The notes: generated from the letters alone by a model not told the origin. Counted from the stretch's first letter, positions 24,694 through 34,485 are shown. The stretch: 64,000 nucleotides of DNA from Thermodesulfovibrio sp. 3907-1M (GCF_040450955.1 NZ_CP144373.1:1220486-1284485); one strand, 5' to 3'. Translations and numbers: made by a program.

Positions 24694-25659
24694 ATGAATA
24701 GTTCATTAACTCCAGCAATTTTAAGAGTTTGTGAACTTGCAGCAATTGAGGCTGCAAGACTTATGGGAAAGGGTAATAGAAAAGAAGCAGACCAGGCAGC
24801 TGTTACAGCAATGAGAAAGGCTTTGAATGATTTACCTATTAAAGGAAGAATAGTCATAGGTGAGGGTGAAAGAGACGAGGCTCCAATGCTTTATATAGGT
24901 GAGGAAGTTGGTAATGGAACTGGTCCTGAAGTTGATATAGCTGTTGACCCTCTTGAAGGAACAAATCTGTGTGCTACAGGAATGCCAAATGCATTGACTG
25001 TTATGGCAGTTACAGAAAGAAACGGACTTCTTCACTGCCCTGATACATATATGGAAAAACTCGTAGTTCGTCCTCAGGCAAAGGGAATGGTTGATATAAG
25101 AAAACCTGTCAAGGAAAATCTTGAAGCCCTTGCAAAAGCTCTTGGAAGAGACATTGATGACCTTGTAGTGGTGGTGCTTGATAGACCCCGTCATGAAAAT
25201 TTAATTAAAGAAATCAGGGCTGCTGGTGCGAGAATTAAACTGATCTCAGATGGTGATATTACTCCAGCAATAGCGGCAACAGTTGAAGGAACAGGTATTC
25301 ACGCCCTGATGGGAATTGGTGGAGCACCTGAAGGTGTGCTTTCTGCAGCAGCAGTTAAGTGTCTTGGTGGAGAGATGCAGGCAAGAATGCGATGGAGAAA
25401 TGAGGAAGAAAAAAAGCGAGCTATAAGCTATGGAATGGATATTGATGAAGACAAAGTTTATACTCTTGATGACCTTGTTCCAAGTGATGATATAATTTTT
25501 GTTGCTACAGGCGTAACAAAAGGTGATCTTCTTAATGGAGTGAGATTTTTTGGTGGAGGTGCAAGAACTCATTCAATTGTAATAGAGTCTCATCAGAGAA
25601 TTGTAAGATTTGTTGATACAATTCACATATTTGATAAACTGGTAAAAATAACATTATAG
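24694..25659 (+). CDS. glpX: class II fructose-1,6-bisphosphatase
   Basis: 321 aa GlpX-type phosphatase. It removes the 1-phosphate from fructose 1,6-bisphosphate in gluconeogenesis. Metal and substrate motifs: IVIGEGERDEAPML, VDIAVDPLEGTNLC, GIGGAPEGVLSAAA. A TAGGAGGAAA site precedes the ATG. It is last in a plus-strand run from 18625. With phosphofructokinase and aldolase elsewhere in the window, sugar flux can run both ways. Confidence 0.95.
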   Translation: MNSSLTPAILRVCELAAIEAARLMGKGNRKEADQAAVTAMRKALNDLPIKGRIVIGEGERDEAPMLYIGEEVGNGTGPEVDIAVDPLEGTNLCATGMPNALTVMAVTERNGLLHCPDTYMEKLVVRPQAKGMVDIRKPVKENLEALAKALGRDIDDLVVVVLDRPRHENLIKEIRAAGARIKLISDGDITPAIAATVEGTGIHALMGIGGAPEGVLSAAAVKCLGGEMQARMRWRNEEEKKRAISYGMDIDEDKVYTLDDLVPSDDIIFVATGVTKGDLLNGVRFFGGGARTHSIVIESHQRIVRFVDTIHIFDKLVKITL

Positions 25660-25829
25660 AGACAGCATTTTTTATTTTTGTCACGAGGAATTTCCTCCTG
25701 TTAAGGCTCAGGTTGAAGTTTTTTAACTTTGAATTTTGAACCTTGAACTCTGAATCACCCCGAGTGGTGAAGGGCGTTTGAGTTGCTGTAAGGTGTATGC
25801 CGATTGGTGCTCAGGAGACAGCAGAGAGT

Positions 25830-25860
25830 GTCATTCTGAGGCGACAGCAGCATCTCCTCC
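25830..25860 (+). repeat. degenerate copy of the GTCAT...GAATCTCC hairpin repeat
   Basis: GTCATTCTGAG, then a GCGACAGC centre and CATCTCCTCC. It matches the ends of the unit at 61514-61545. A shorter relic (GTCACGAGGAAT...TCCTCC) lies at 25680-25698. Confidence 0.55.
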
Positions 25861-25880
25861 TTTGTAAAAGAGGATGTAAT

Positions 25881-25914
25881 TGAAAATTAGGGAGCTAACG
25901 GTTTATGATTTTCA
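25881..25914 (+). repeat. inverted repeat shared with 18211-18246
   Basis: TGAAAATTA (25881-25889) and TGATTTTCA (25906-25914), again ending 5 nt before a TTGT-type -35 box (25920). The right-hand flank also aligns with the first locus (TTGT...TTT..AA.AG..CTTAA). Confidence 0.55.
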
Positions 25915-25919
25915 GAAAT

Positions 25920-25949
25920 TTGTGTATTTTAAAAGAGCCTTAATAAAAA
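25920..25949 (+). promoter_or_regulatory. candidate promoter of the MFS gene
   Basis: TTGTGT (25920-25925), an 18-bp spacer and TAAAAA (25944-25949), 26 nt before the ATG. Same geometry as the promoter at 18252-18281. Confidence 0.45.
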
Positions 25950-25975
25950 TAAATAATGTAAAAGAGCTCTGATAC

Positions 25976-27127
25976 ATGCCGATTAAGGATTTTCTTGCTA
26001 TAATCTATACTACAATACTTACAATTTCAGCATTACACATGCCTCAGCCCCTTCTGCCTTTACTTGGAAATTCCTTTAAAGTGGAAATGGATACAGTATC
26101 TCTTATTATGAGTGCCACATTTATCCCTCTTACAGTAATTCCAGTTATTTCAGGAATTTTACTTAATTTTTTACCGCCAAAAGGAATGATTCTTCTTGCA
26201 GCTACAGTGCACTCTTTTGTTGTATTTTCAATATCTATGGCAGAAAATGTTTATCTCGTTATACTTCTCAGGTTTATAGAGGGTTTTTTAATCTCTGCAA
26301 TTCTTACTTCAAATACAACGTATATTTCATTAAAATCAGTCAAGGAACGAGTTCCTGTTTTCATGTCCTATTACATTGCTTTTACGATAATTGGAGGGCT
26401 TTCTGGAAGAGTTTTTGGTAGCATGATAGCCAATTACTTTGGATGGAGAACCTGTTTTCAGATCATGTCAATAAGTCTTCTTCTTGTACTTCCTATAGTT
26501 TATTATCTTATGGAAGATTTAAAGTTGCCAAAAATAGAACAAAAAAATTATTTCAGTTTCAAAAAGTTTAAATCTATTATTTTTGATAAAAGAAACTTTT
26601 ATATTTACACTGCAGTTTTCTGTCTTTTTTTTGTTTTTTCAGGAATAACAAACTTTCTACCTTTCAGAATAAAAAGCATCAACAAAGAAGCCAGTGAAAT
26701 GCTCATAGGGTTTATCTATTCAGGGTATATTACTGGTGTTTTTATTTCCTTTATTGCAACGAAAATCATAAAATTAATCGGAAACGAGAAAAAAACAATG
26801 CTTGCTGGTTTTGCTGCCTATGGTTTTTTCCTTTTAATAATGAGCATACCAGACATATCTCTGATATTTATCACAATGTTTGGTTTTTGCTCAGGCATGT
26901 TTCTTATTCATTCAGTAGCCTCTGGTTATTTAAATAAAATCACAACAATGCAAAAAAGCCTTGTAAATGGAGCATATATAGCTTTTTATTATTCAGGTGG
27001 TGTTCTTGGCTCTTATTTACCAGGAATTGTATATAAAAATTTTGGATGGCAGAGTTTTATAATCAGTTTATTTATTCTGGTAGTTGCTGGTTTTTTTATG
27101 GTCACTAAACTATCAGACCATGCTTAA
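25976..27127 (+). CDS. MFS transporter
   Basis: 383 aa with about twelve hydrophobic segments and short loops, typical of the major facilitator superfamily. A conserved loop between TM2 and TM3 is modified (LPPKGMILLAATVHS), and RFIEGFLISAILTSN marks the TM4 region. The central cytoplasmic loop is KIEQKNYFSFKKFKSIIFDKR. Probably a drug or small-solute exporter of the YnfM/inner-membrane type; substrate unknown. Its 3' end overlaps the convergent regulator gene by 23 bp. Confidence 0.85.
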   Translation: MPIKDFLAIIYTTILTISALHMPQPLLPLLGNSFKVEMDTVSLIMSATFIPLTVIPVISGILLNFLPPKGMILLAATVHSFVVFSISMAENVYLVILLRFIEGFLISAILTSNTTYISLKSVKERVPVFMSYYIAFTIIGGLSGRVFGSMIANYFGWRTCFQIMSISLLLVLPIVYYLMEDLKLPKIEQKNYFSFKKFKSIIFDKRNFYIYTAVFCLFFVFSGITNFLPFRIKSINKEASEMLIGFIYSGYITGVFISFIATKIIKLIGNEKKTMLAGFAAYGFFLLIMSIPDISLIFITMFGFCSGMFLIHSVASGYLNKITTMQKSLVNGAYIAFYYSGGVLGSYLPGIVYKNFGWQSFIISLFILVVAGFFMVTKLSDHA

Positions 27128-27746
27128 TAGCATAATTTATAATTTCAGCATTGTTTTCACATCCAAGTTTTTCAAGAATTCTTGCTCTGTATGTGCTTAC
27201 AGTTTTAATGCTTATGGAAAGTTCTCTGGCAATCTCAATGAGACTTTTGCCTCTTGCTATCATAAGAAAAACCTGAAATTCTCTTTCTGATAACTTTTCA
27301 TGTGGTGGAATTTCCCTGGATTTATCAATGTAATGAATCAACTTTTCTGAAAAAGCCTGTGGTACATACTTCCCACCCTTCACTATCTTATTGATAGCTT
27401 TTAGTAGTTCTTCAGGGTCAGCTGATTTTGTTAAGTAACCTGAAGCTCCAAATTTTAATGATCTTATGGCATACTGCTCTTCAGGATACATACTTAGCAT
27501 AAGGATTTTTGTTTCAGGATACTCAGTTCTAATTTTTTTCAGGGTCTGTATTCCATCCATATCAGGCATTGCTATATCAAGAAATACTATATCAAAACTT
27601 TCTTTTGAAAGAATATCAATGGCTTCGTAACCAGTTTTAGCTTCTTTGCATTCTTTAATATAAGGAGTATCAAGAAGAATCTCTTTTAAACCTTTTCTGA
27701 ATAGAGTATGGTCATCAACGATTAAAACTCTCAGTTTTTTATTCAT
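27105..27746 (-). CDS. NarL/LuxR-family response regulator
   Basis: 213 aa. Receiver domain with DDH acidic pocket (residues 11-12), phospho-acceptor Asp57 (VFLDIAMPDMDG), conserved Thr/Ser (LSMYP) and Lys (YLTKSADP). The C-terminal LuxR helix-turn-helix (about 148-205) contains LSEREFQVFLMIARGKSLIEIA and SIKTVSTYRARILEKLG. It overlaps its kinase by 8 bp, so they form one two-component system. The targets cannot be read; the adjacent glgC or the convergent MFS gene are candidates by position only. Confidence 0.92.
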   Translation of the reverse strand: MNKKLRVLIVDDHTLFRKGLKEILLDTPYIKECKEAKTGYEAIDILSKESFDIVFLDIAMPDMDGIQTLKKIRTEYPETKILMLSMYPEEQYAIRSLKFGASGYLTKSADPEELLKAINKIVKGGKYVPQAFSEKLIHYIDKSREIPPHEKLSEREFQVFLMIARGKSLIEIARELSISIKTVSTYRARILEKLGCENNAEIINYAIKHGLIV

Positions 27747-29895
27747 TGTCTTTTAAAGGAACTGAGAGAATTAACTCAGTTCCTCCCTCTGAGCTCCTTC
27801 GTATGTCAAAGGTTGCATTTATTGAGTAAGCCCTTTCTCTCATTGCCATTAAACCAAATGATTCAGGACTTTTAATTTTTTCTTCTGATATTCCTACTCC
27901 ATTGTCTTTAATTATTAGCACAATACTTCCATTTGACCGAAACATTTTAATATTGACAAGTGTTGCATTGGCATGTCTTGCAATATTTGTAAGTGCTTCC
28001 TGAAATATTCTGAAAATGTTTAAAGATATGTTTCTTGATAGTTTCACGCTGTCCTCTAAAATCTCAACACTGCACGGCACTGAAGTATTTCTCTCAAATT
28101 CCTTGACCTGCCACACTATAGCATCCTCCAAGGTTAAATGGTCAATTAAAGAAGGACGAAGTCTGTTTGATATATTCTGAACCTGTCTTATCAGAGCATT
28201 TACTATACTTAATGTTTCATCAAATTTTTCTTGTAAAATTTTATCTTCAATCCTTTTTCTAATCCATGATAGCGACAGTTTTAATGCAGTGAGAGACTGT
28301 CCCATTTCATCATGAATTTCCCTGGCAATTTCCTTTCTTTCTTTTTCTCTCACATTCTGTAAATATACGGAAAGCTTTCTAAGAGCTTCTTTTGATTTCC
28401 TGAGTTCTTCCTCAATTTTTTTTCTGTACGTAATGTCTCTTCCTATTGTTTTTGTTTTAACAAAATTTCCCTTTTCATCCACCTCAACATAAACATTTAA
28501 AGCCGCAGTAAAAACTGAGCCATCCTTTCTGACAAAGTCTCTCTCAACTTGAATAAAACTGTATTTTCCTATGTTAGAGAAAAATTCCTCCTGTGCTTTT
28601 CTTGATTCTTCTGTCATAAAATATGTTACTGGTTTACCAATTATTTCTTCTTTTTTGTATCCCAGCATTTTTGCCTCTGTTTCATTACATTCAATAATAA
28701 TTCCATTTTTATCAACAGAGTGATACATATCAGGAGCATTATCATAGAGGTCTCTGTATTTTTCTTCTGATATTCTCAACTCTTTTTCAACTTTTTTTCT
28801 TTTTGAAATATTTATTGAAAGAACAATTATTACAAGAGATAATCCAATAAAAATTAAAGTAATTCCTATCAATGTTTTTCGGTATTTTATCCAGAAGCTT
28901 TCAGGAAGATTTATAACTCTGCTTTCTTTGGGAAGTTTATTTAAAGAAACATGAAATCTCTTGAGTTCATTATAATCAAACATGAATTCATTTGGGCTTT
29001 CTTTAATAACTGGAATTTCTGAGGGAGATTTGCCATTCAAAATTCTCAATGCCAGTTCACCAGCCTTTTTGCCCTGTAAATATGCACTTGTTAGTTTACC
29101 ACCAACAATTCCTCTGCCAAGATAAAAATCCCATACACTGTATATGGGAGCATTAGTGTGGGGATAGAGTAAGTCAAGACTCTCCTCATAGGCAAAGAAA
29201 TTACCTGTTCTGTCCCTATTTACGAGTAAGAGAAGTATGATACTTTTTGGTGGAATTTTCTCAACTTCTCTCTGAAGCTCCTTCATATCAGGATTTTCAA
29301 GCATAATGAAAGTAACTTTACTGGCAAATTTCGGGAATATCTCAAGAAGTCCCTTTTTCATCGCCAGTCCAGTTGTTGTAATATCATTGATAATGTAGAC
29401 CCTCCTGGTATCAGGATGAAGCTTAAGTGCTATGTCAATTGTTCCTTCAATATCTGTTTCTTCGGCAACTCCAGTAAACCATTTTCTGTACTTTTCTATC
29501 ATACTATCCCTGAAATTATTGATTCCACAGAAAACCACAGGAACTCCATTAAACAATCTGTGATAATGTTTCATGGTGAATAAAAGAGCATCATTATCTG
29601 AAACAATTATCAAATCAAATTTAACTCCACGGTATTTTTGTTCAAGAAGATTAAAAATTTTCTCAAAGTATTTTTCATTATAAAAACGCTTGGTATCCAT
29701 GTATTCAATATAGTAATCAACATAATTCTCCATAGGCTTCAGTGATTCTTGAATCCCTTTCACTATGTTGTCTGTCCAGCTTAATCCCTGATGGTAAGAG
29801 TTAAGAATTAAAATCTTTTTTTTATCCTGAGTGTGAGCAGGTGTTGAAAGACAAAAGATGAATAAAAAAATAAGAATTAAACAATTTCTAAACAT
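27739..29895 (-). CDS. sensor histidine kinase with ABC-type substrate-binding sensor domain
   Basis: 718 aa from ATG 29895, which gives a clean signal/anchor (CLILIFLFIFCLSTPAHT); an ATG at 29919 would add eight residues. The large periplasmic part (about 25-330) resembles the PF04392 'ABC substrate binding' fold (ILILNSYHQGLSWTDNIVKG, VPVVFCGINNF). It is followed by a membrane helix (about 340-365), a PAS domain (about 380-495), a HisKA_3 dimerisation helix with the phospho-histidine in EIAREIHDEMGQSL, and an HATPase (IIKDNGVGISEEK). It would sense a small ligand directly in the periplasm and signal to the LuxR regulator. The ligand is unknown. It overlaps glgC by 8 bp. Confidence 0.88.
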   Translation of the reverse strand: MFRNCLILIFLFIFCLSTPAHTQDKKKILILNSYHQGLSWTDNIVKGIQESLKPMENYVDYYIEYMDTKRFYNEKYFEKIFNLLEQKYRGVKFDLIIVSDNDALLFTMKHYHRLFNGVPVVFCGINNFRDSMIEKYRKWFTGVAEETDIEGTIDIALKLHPDTRRVYIINDITTTGLAMKKGLLEIFPKFASKVTFIMLENPDMKELQREVEKIPPKSIILLLLVNRDRTGNFFAYEESLDLLYPHTNAPIYSVWDFYLGRGIVGGKLTSAYLQGKKAGELALRILNGKSPSEIPVIKESPNEFMFDYNELKRFHVSLNKLPKESRVINLPESFWIKYRKTLIGITLIFIGLSLVIIVLSINISKRKKVEKELRISEEKYRDLYDNAPDMYHSVDKNGIIIECNETEAKMLGYKKEEIIGKPVTYFMTEESRKAQEEFFSNIGKYSFIQVERDFVRKDGSVFTAALNVYVEVDEKGNFVKTKTIGRDITYRKKIEEELRKSKEALRKLSVYLQNVREKERKEIAREIHDEMGQSLTALKLSLSWIRKRIEDKILQEKFDETLSIVNALIRQVQNISNRLRPSLIDHLTLEDAIVWQVKEFERNTSVPCSVEILEDSVKLSRNISLNIFRIFQEALTNIARHANATLVNIKMFRSNGSIVLIIKDNGVGISEEKIKSPESFGLMAMRERAYSINATFDIRRSSEGGTELILSVPLKDNE

Positions 29896-31123
29896 TGCTA
29901 AATTCTTTAATCCAGTCATTATATCGTGCTGCTCTTGGAATAATGCATATTCCTGATGAGTCTATATGACAGCGAAAACGATCCCTTTCTGGTGAAAAAC
30001 CGATCTGTTCTCCTTCATAAACCACATTTTTTTTATCCACTATGACCCTGTAAAGTTTGCTATTTCTTTTTACAATAACATCATCCATAATAAGAGAATC
30101 CCTTACCTCTGCTCCTTTTTCTATTATGCAACCACTTCTTATAAAGGAGTTTTCTATTTTCCCGCCATAGATTAATGCTCCATCAGCAATAACGCTATTT
30201 TTTATCTCTCCATCAAGAATTTTTACAGGTGGTCCTTCATATCTTGCAGGATAGATAGGCCACATCTTATTGTAGATTTCAAAAACAGGTTTCTCTCCAA
30301 GCATATCCATATGGGCATCAAAATATGTTTTTATTGTTCCCACATCTCTCCAGTAACCAGGTTCTTCATAGGATTTTATACCGGGGACCTCATTTTTAGC
30401 AAAATCATAGGCATAAACCCTTGCGCCTCTTTCAACAAGATCAGGTATAACATGGGCACCAAAATCATGCTGTTTTTTCTTTTCAGCACGGATTAAAGCA
30501 TCAATTAAAATATCACTATTAAAGATATAATTCCCCATTGAAACATAAGCCATCTCAGGATTGTCAGGCATTGGTTGAGGCTGTTTGGGTTTTTCCTGAA
30601 ATCCTGTAATTCTCTGCTCTGAATCTGAAACAATTACTCCAAATGCTGAAGCCTGTTTTAAAGGGACAGGTCTTGCAGCTACGGTAACCTGAGCATTGTT
30701 TTCAACATGAAATTTTATCATCTGTCTTATGTCCATTCTGTAAATGTGGTCAGCACCGAAAATCAGAACAATATCTGGCTTATGTTCTTTGATTAATCCC
30801 ATATTCTGAAAAACTGCATCAGCTGTTCCCTGAAACCATTCAGGTCCCATTCGCATCTGAGGCGGAACAACTGTAACAAAGTGATCTCGTCCAACAGAAG
30901 AAAAAAACCAGTTCTGTCTGATGTGTTCAATAAGTGATTGAGATTTATACTGAACAAGAAGATAGATTGAATAAATATGGGAATTGACAAGATTGCTTAA
31001 AACAAAATCAACAATTCTATATCTTGCACCAAAGGGAACAGAAGGCTTTGATCTGAAAGATGTTAAAGGAAAAAGTCTTTCTCCCTTTCCTCCTGCAAGA
31101 ACTATTGCTAAGACCTTTGTCAT
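29888..31123 (-). CDS. glgC: glucose-1-phosphate adenylyltransferase
   Basis: 411 aa. It makes ADP-glucose for glycogen. Nucleotidyl-transferase start VLAGGKGERLFPLT, then KPSVPFGARYRIVDF, GADHIYRMD with the metal-binding Asp, and FQEKPKQP. The C-terminal left-handed beta-helix (about 300-400) is visible as short hexapeptide-like turns (NSVIADGALIYGGKIENSFI). A strong GGGAGGGGGT site precedes the ATG. glgA, which uses the product, is at 54340. Confidence 0.95.
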   Translation of the reverse strand: MTKVLAIVLAGGKGERLFPLTSFRSKPSVPFGARYRIVDFVLSNLVNSHIYSIYLLVQYKSQSLIEHIRQNWFFSSVGRDHFVTVVPPQMRMGPEWFQGTADAVFQNMGLIKEHKPDIVLIFGADHIYRMDIRQMIKFHVENNAQVTVAARPVPLKQASAFGVIVSDSEQRITGFQEKPKQPQPMPDNPEMAYVSMGNYIFNSDILIDALIRAEKKKQHDFGAHVIPDLVERGARVYAYDFAKNEVPGIKSYEEPGYWRDVGTIKTYFDAHMDMLGEKPVFEIYNKMWPIYPARYEGPPVKILDGEIKNSVIADGALIYGGKIENSFIRSGCIIEKGAEVRDSLIMDDVIVKRNSKLYRVIVDKKNVVYEGEQIGFSPERDRFRCHIDSSGICIIPRAARYNDWIKEFSNV

Positions 31124-31132
31124 ACCCCCTCC

Positions 31133-31642
31133 CTATTTCTCTATTAAAAGTGTCCAGAAGTCTGTCTTTTTCCATTTTTTTGCAAAGCTTTCAAAATCTA
31201 TTCTTTTGTATTGTTCTGTCCCGGAGTTTACTATGATACTATGTTTATCAAATCCAACAATCACCATATAATGATACTTTTTATAAAACCAAAAACCCTC
31301 ATCAGTCATAACTATTAAAGGTTTCTGAGCCTTTATTTTTTCCTTTATATCTTCAATATTTCCACTGTACTGACTGGCTTTAAATCCCTTTTTTTCTGCA
31401 AATATGAGCATATCAAAATCTGCTGTTCCACGAGCAGTTTTGCTGTAGATATCTTTTGCTATCTCTTCTGGAGTAATTCTTAAACCCCAGAAATTTAAGA
31501 CCATTGCCAAGGATGCTGGACCGCATTGAAAATCCTCTGAAGGAAAAAAGGGAACAGAGCTTATTATGTATTCCTGAGCATAGGCAGCAGAGATTAAGAC
31601 AACTAAAGTAAACAATAAAAGCATTTTTTTATTCTTTTTCAA
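31133..31642 (-). CDS. exported C39-like cysteine peptidase domain protein
   Basis: 169 aa with a signal peptide (MLLLFTLVVLISAAYA). The C39-like papain fold is indicated by DFQCGPASLAMVLNFWG (catalytic Cys near residue 39, oxyanion Gln before it) and KYHYMVIVGFDKHSIIVN (catalytic His, then a residue near NSG). C39 domains usually cleave leader peptides of secreted peptides, but this one is stand-alone, exported and without an ABC transporter, so it may process or bind another periplasmic substrate. It lies between prmC and glgC with 9-10 bp gaps. Confidence 0.75.
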   Translation of the reverse strand: MKKNKKMLLLFTLVVLISAAYAQEYIISSVPFFPSEDFQCGPASLAMVLNFWGLRITPEEIAKDIYSKTARGTADFDMLIFAEKKGFKASQYSGNIEDIKEKIKAQKPLIVMTDEGFWFYKKYHYMVIVGFDKHSIIVNSGTEQYKRIDFESFAKKWKKTDFWTLLIEK

Positions 31643-31652
31643 ATTTTACCTC

Positions 31653-32480
31653 TCAATTTTTTAATATCATAACTCTTTCAATTCCTGCAAGGTCTTTTAC
31701 CACATCAACTACTTCAAAACCTTCCATTGATGCTTCAGCATAAACTGCATCTGACTGCCCAGCTCCAATTTCCAGAAAAATTAATCCATCTTTTAAAAGA
31801 TACCTCATTGCCTCTTTTATAATATCCCTGTAAAACCTGAGTCCATCCTTTCCTCCATCCAATGCTTCAAAGGGCTCATAATCTTTAATCTCTGGCTGCA
31901 ATTTAAAGATGTCTTCTGTCTTCACATAAGGCGGGTTTGCAGTAATACAGGAAAATAATTTTTCCCTGAAGGGTTCAAATAAATTACCCACAAGAAAATC
32001 AGCATTTTTTATATTATTTAAAGCTTTATTTTCAACAGCGTACATTACTGCTTTTTTTGAAATATCAATACCAAAAACATGAAAGTCTGGAATATTTTTA
32101 GCAATAGCCAGAGCAATACATCCTGAACCTGTGCATAAATCAAGCACTCTGTGTCCTGTGTTTGCAATCAGGTTTTTCCTTTTTATAACTTCTTCAACAA
32201 GGATTTCTGTTTCAGGTCTTGGGATTAGAACACCAGGACCCACTTTTATTTTAATGTTATAAAAAAAGCATTCTCCAAGAATGTACTGAAGAGGTTCTTT
32301 TTTTAGCCTTCTTTCAATTAAACTCTCAATGATCTGAGATTTATCTGGAGTTATTTCTGGATTTTCAGTATAAAGTTGAGTTTTTCCAATTTCTAAAACA
32401 TGACAGACAATTTCCAGTGCTTCTTTGATATGAATAGAAAATTTATCGGTGAGATTTCTTATTTTTTCAAGGGCTCTCAC
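31653..32480 (-). CDS. prmC: peptide chain release factor N5-glutamine methyltransferase
   Basis: 275 aa. It methylates the GGQ glutamine of release factors. N-terminal helical domain (about 1-80), SAM motif [16 protein letters not shown], and the catalytic NPPY in [13 protein letters not shown]. It overlaps prfA, whose product is its substrate, by 4 bp (ATGA). Confidence 0.95.
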   Translation of the reverse strand: MRALEKIRNLTDKFSIHIKEALEIVCHVLEIGKTQLYTENPEITPDKSQIIESLIERRLKKEPLQYILGECFFYNIKIKVGPGVLIPRPETEILVEEVIKRKNLIANTGHRVLDLCTGSGCIALAIAKNIPDFHVFGIDISKKAVMYAVENKALNNIKNADFLVGNLFEPFREKLFSCITANPPYVKTEDIFKLQPEIKDYEPFEALDGGKDGLRFYRDIIKEAMRYLLKDGLIFLEIGAGQSDAVYAEASMEGFEVVDVVKDLAGIERVMILKN

Positions 32481-33538
32481 ATTTCTTTTAATTTTTCAGC
32501 CTGATAATAAGCAATCAGCGCATCAATTATTTCATCAATCTCTCCGTTTAAGATCTGTTCAAGTTTATAAAGAGTCAATCCTATTCTGTGGTCTGTAACC
32601 CTGTTCTGGGGAAAATTATAAGTTCTTATTCTTTCACTTCTTTCACCTGTTCCAACCTGTCCTTTCCTTTCAGCTGCCCTTTCTGCTTCCTTTTTCTGCC
32701 TTTCCATCTCAAGCAAGCGGGCTCTCAGGACCTTCATGGCTTTTTCTCTGTTTTTAATCTGAGATCTCTCGTCCTGACATTGAACAATTATGCCTGTTGG
32801 AATGTGAACAATTCTTACTGCTGAATAGGCTGTATTTACTGATTGTCCTCCAGGTCCTGAAGAGCAAAAGGTGTCAATTCTTAAGTCTTTTTCATCAATT
32901 TTTATATCAACCTCTTCTGCTTCAGGAAGCACAGCTACTGTTGCAGTAGAGGTATGAATTCTTCCAGAGGCTTCTGTTACAGGAATTCTTTGAACTCTAT
33001 GCACTCCGCTTTCGTATTTCAGTTTGCTAAAAGCTCCTTTACCTGATATTGAGGCAATTATTTCCTTGAAACCTCCCAATCCTGTAGGATGACTATCAAT
33101 AACTTCTACTTTCCATCCCTTTGATTCAGCATACTTCATATACATTCTGAAAAGGTCTGCTGCAAAAAGTGCTGCTTCTTCACCACCTGTACCTGCTCTA
33201 ATTTCAAGGATTACATTTTTTTCATCTCTTGGGTCTTTTGGTAGAAGAAGGATTTTCAGTTCCTGTTCAATCTGCGGCTTTATTTTTTTTAGTTTCTGTA
33301 GCTCTTCTTCAGCAAGCTCTTTTAAATCAGAGTCACCACTTTTGATTATCTCCTCAGCTTCCTGTATTTGGGTAAGAATTTTTTTGTATTCTCTGAATTT
33401 TGTAACAATTGGTTCAAGCTCTGCCTGTTCTCTGGAGTATTTCATATATTCATCTTTATTTGAAAGCAGTTTTGGGTCAGAAAGTGCATAAGTTATTCTC
33501 TCATATTTGTTTTCCACCTCCATTAATTTTTCAAGCAT
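32477..33538 (-). CDS. prfA: peptide chain release factor 1
   Basis: 353 aa, normal length. It reads UAA and UAG. The GGQ motif is in [18 protein letters not shown] (about residues 230-247). The stop-codon recognition region near 185-190 ([20 protein letters not shown]) has the RF1-type PxT-like context PVTEASG. UGA would be read by RF2, which matters here because selD uses an in-frame UGA. It overlaps yqhQ and prmC. Confidence 0.96.
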   Translation of the reverse strand: MLEKLMEVENKYERITYALSDPKLLSNKDEYMKYSREQAELEPIVTKFREYKKILTQIQEAEEIIKSGDSDLKELAEEELQKLKKIKPQIEQELKILLLPKDPRDEKNVILEIRAGTGGEEAALFAADLFRMYMKYAESKGWKVEVIDSHPTGLGGFKEIIASISGKGAFSKLKYESGVHRVQRIPVTEASGRIHTSTATVAVLPEAEEVDIKIDEKDLRIDTFCSSGPGGQSVNTAYSAVRIVHIPTGIIVQCQDERSQIKNREKAMKVLRARLLEMERQKKEAERAAERKGQVGTGERSERIRTYNFPQNRVTDHRIGLTLYKLEQILNGEIDEIIDALIAYYQAEKLKEM

Positions 33539-34418
33539 TGATTTTCACCTCCTTGTGGGAAAGATTTAGCAATACCTTTAATGATTCACAGGCAACCTCT
33601 ATCTGTGCCTCATCTGGCTCACGGGTTGTTATTTTTTGAAAAATCAAGCCAGGGTATGTAAGGGTTTTGCCTATTAAATTATTACGCCATCTGGCAGAAA
33701 TTTTCAGTATCTCGTAAGACAGACCTGCTATTAATGGCAGAAGTATCACTCTTGATGTAGCCTTTAAAAAGAAATTCCATGAAGTAGGAATCATGGAAAA
33801 TACTAAGATACTTATTACAAGCACGATAAAAATAAAGCTTGTTCCACATCTTACATGTAATCTTGAATATTTTTTGATATTTTCAGGAATCAGAGCTTCA
33901 CCAGCTTCAAAGGCATTTATTGTTTTGTGTTCAGCACCGTGATAGGCAAAAATTCTTCTCATCATGGGGAACATGCTTACTGCAAGAACATAGCATATAA
34001 AAACAAAGACCCTTAAAATACCATCAATAAGATTAAAAACAAAAGAATTTGTTGATATCATCTCAATAAAATAGCCTGACAATCTCGTCAGATACAACGG
34101 TAAAAGGATAAAAAGAAATACTCCAATAACAGATGCAAGAAGTAGTGATAAAGCAAGACTCCAAGGACTTGATTTTTCTTCTTTAAACACTATCCTGCTA
34201 CTAAAATCTATTGCCTTCATGCCAAGCCATAAAGTTTCAAGAAGAATAAAGAAACCTCTTATTATCGGTATTTTTGAAAAAATGTTCTGTTTTTTAAATT
34301 TTTCCGATTTCACAACAATTTCTCCCTGAGGGTTTCTTACAGCTACTGCCCATCCTTCTTTTGATTTCATCATCACACCCTCAATTACAGCTTGTCCGCC
34401 AATAGCAATATCATTCAT
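33531..34418 (-). CDS. yqhQ: DUF1385 (YqhQ-like) membrane protein
   Basis: 295 aa. N-terminal [14 protein letters not shown] is the family hallmark. Several membrane segments follow (about 88-115, 140-160, 195-215), with the conserved histidine-rich loop [17 protein letters not shown] between them. The function is not known. The linkage to prfA and prmC is common in bacteria, which fits a role near the translation genes only loosely. It overlaps prfA by 8 bp. Confidence 0.88.
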   Translation of the reverse strand: MNDIAIGGQAVIEGVMMKSKEGWAVAVRNPQGEIVVKSEKFKKQNIFSKIPIIRGFFILLETLWLGMKAIDFSSRIVFKEEKSSPWSLALSLLLASVIGVFLFILLPLYLTRLSGYFIEMISTNSFVFNLIDGILRVFVFICYVLAVSMFPMMRRIFAYHGAEHKTINAFEAGEALIPENIKKYSRLHVRCGTSFIFIVLVISILVFSMIPTSWNFFLKATSRVILLPLIAGLSYEILKISARWRNNLIGKTLTYPGLIFQKITTREPDEAQIEVACESLKVLLNLSHKEVKINA

Positions 34419-34444
34419 CTCTGAATTTCTCCCTTATTGCAAAC

Positions 34445-34485
34445 AAAAAGGGGTTAGAAAATCTAAGATTCAGTTCTAACCCCTT
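34445..34485 (-). terminator. rho-independent terminator after rpmE
   Basis: On the minus strand AAGGGGTTAGAA and TTCTAACCCCTT form a perfect 12-bp stem (34485-34474 with 34459-34448) around a 14-nt loop, followed by TTT before G. It starts 18 bp after the rpmE stop. Confidence 0.85.

Larger units (their letters stand above)
25660..25975. other. 316-bp intergenic region with repeat relics and a promoter
   Basis: No gene seen. It holds two decayed copies of the GTCATyCCGAG-type repeat (25680-25698 and 25830-25860), a simple-sequence tract of TTGAA/GAACC words near 25725-25755, an inverted repeat at 25881-25914 and a promoter-like TTGTGT-18-TAAAAA at 25920-25949. Confidence 0.6.

Noticed and set aside
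25660-25975. Possible tRNA or small RNA gene in the 316-bp gap
   Set aside because: No T-loop (GGTTCRANYCC) or cloverleaf arms; the stretch is explained by repeat relics and a promoter.
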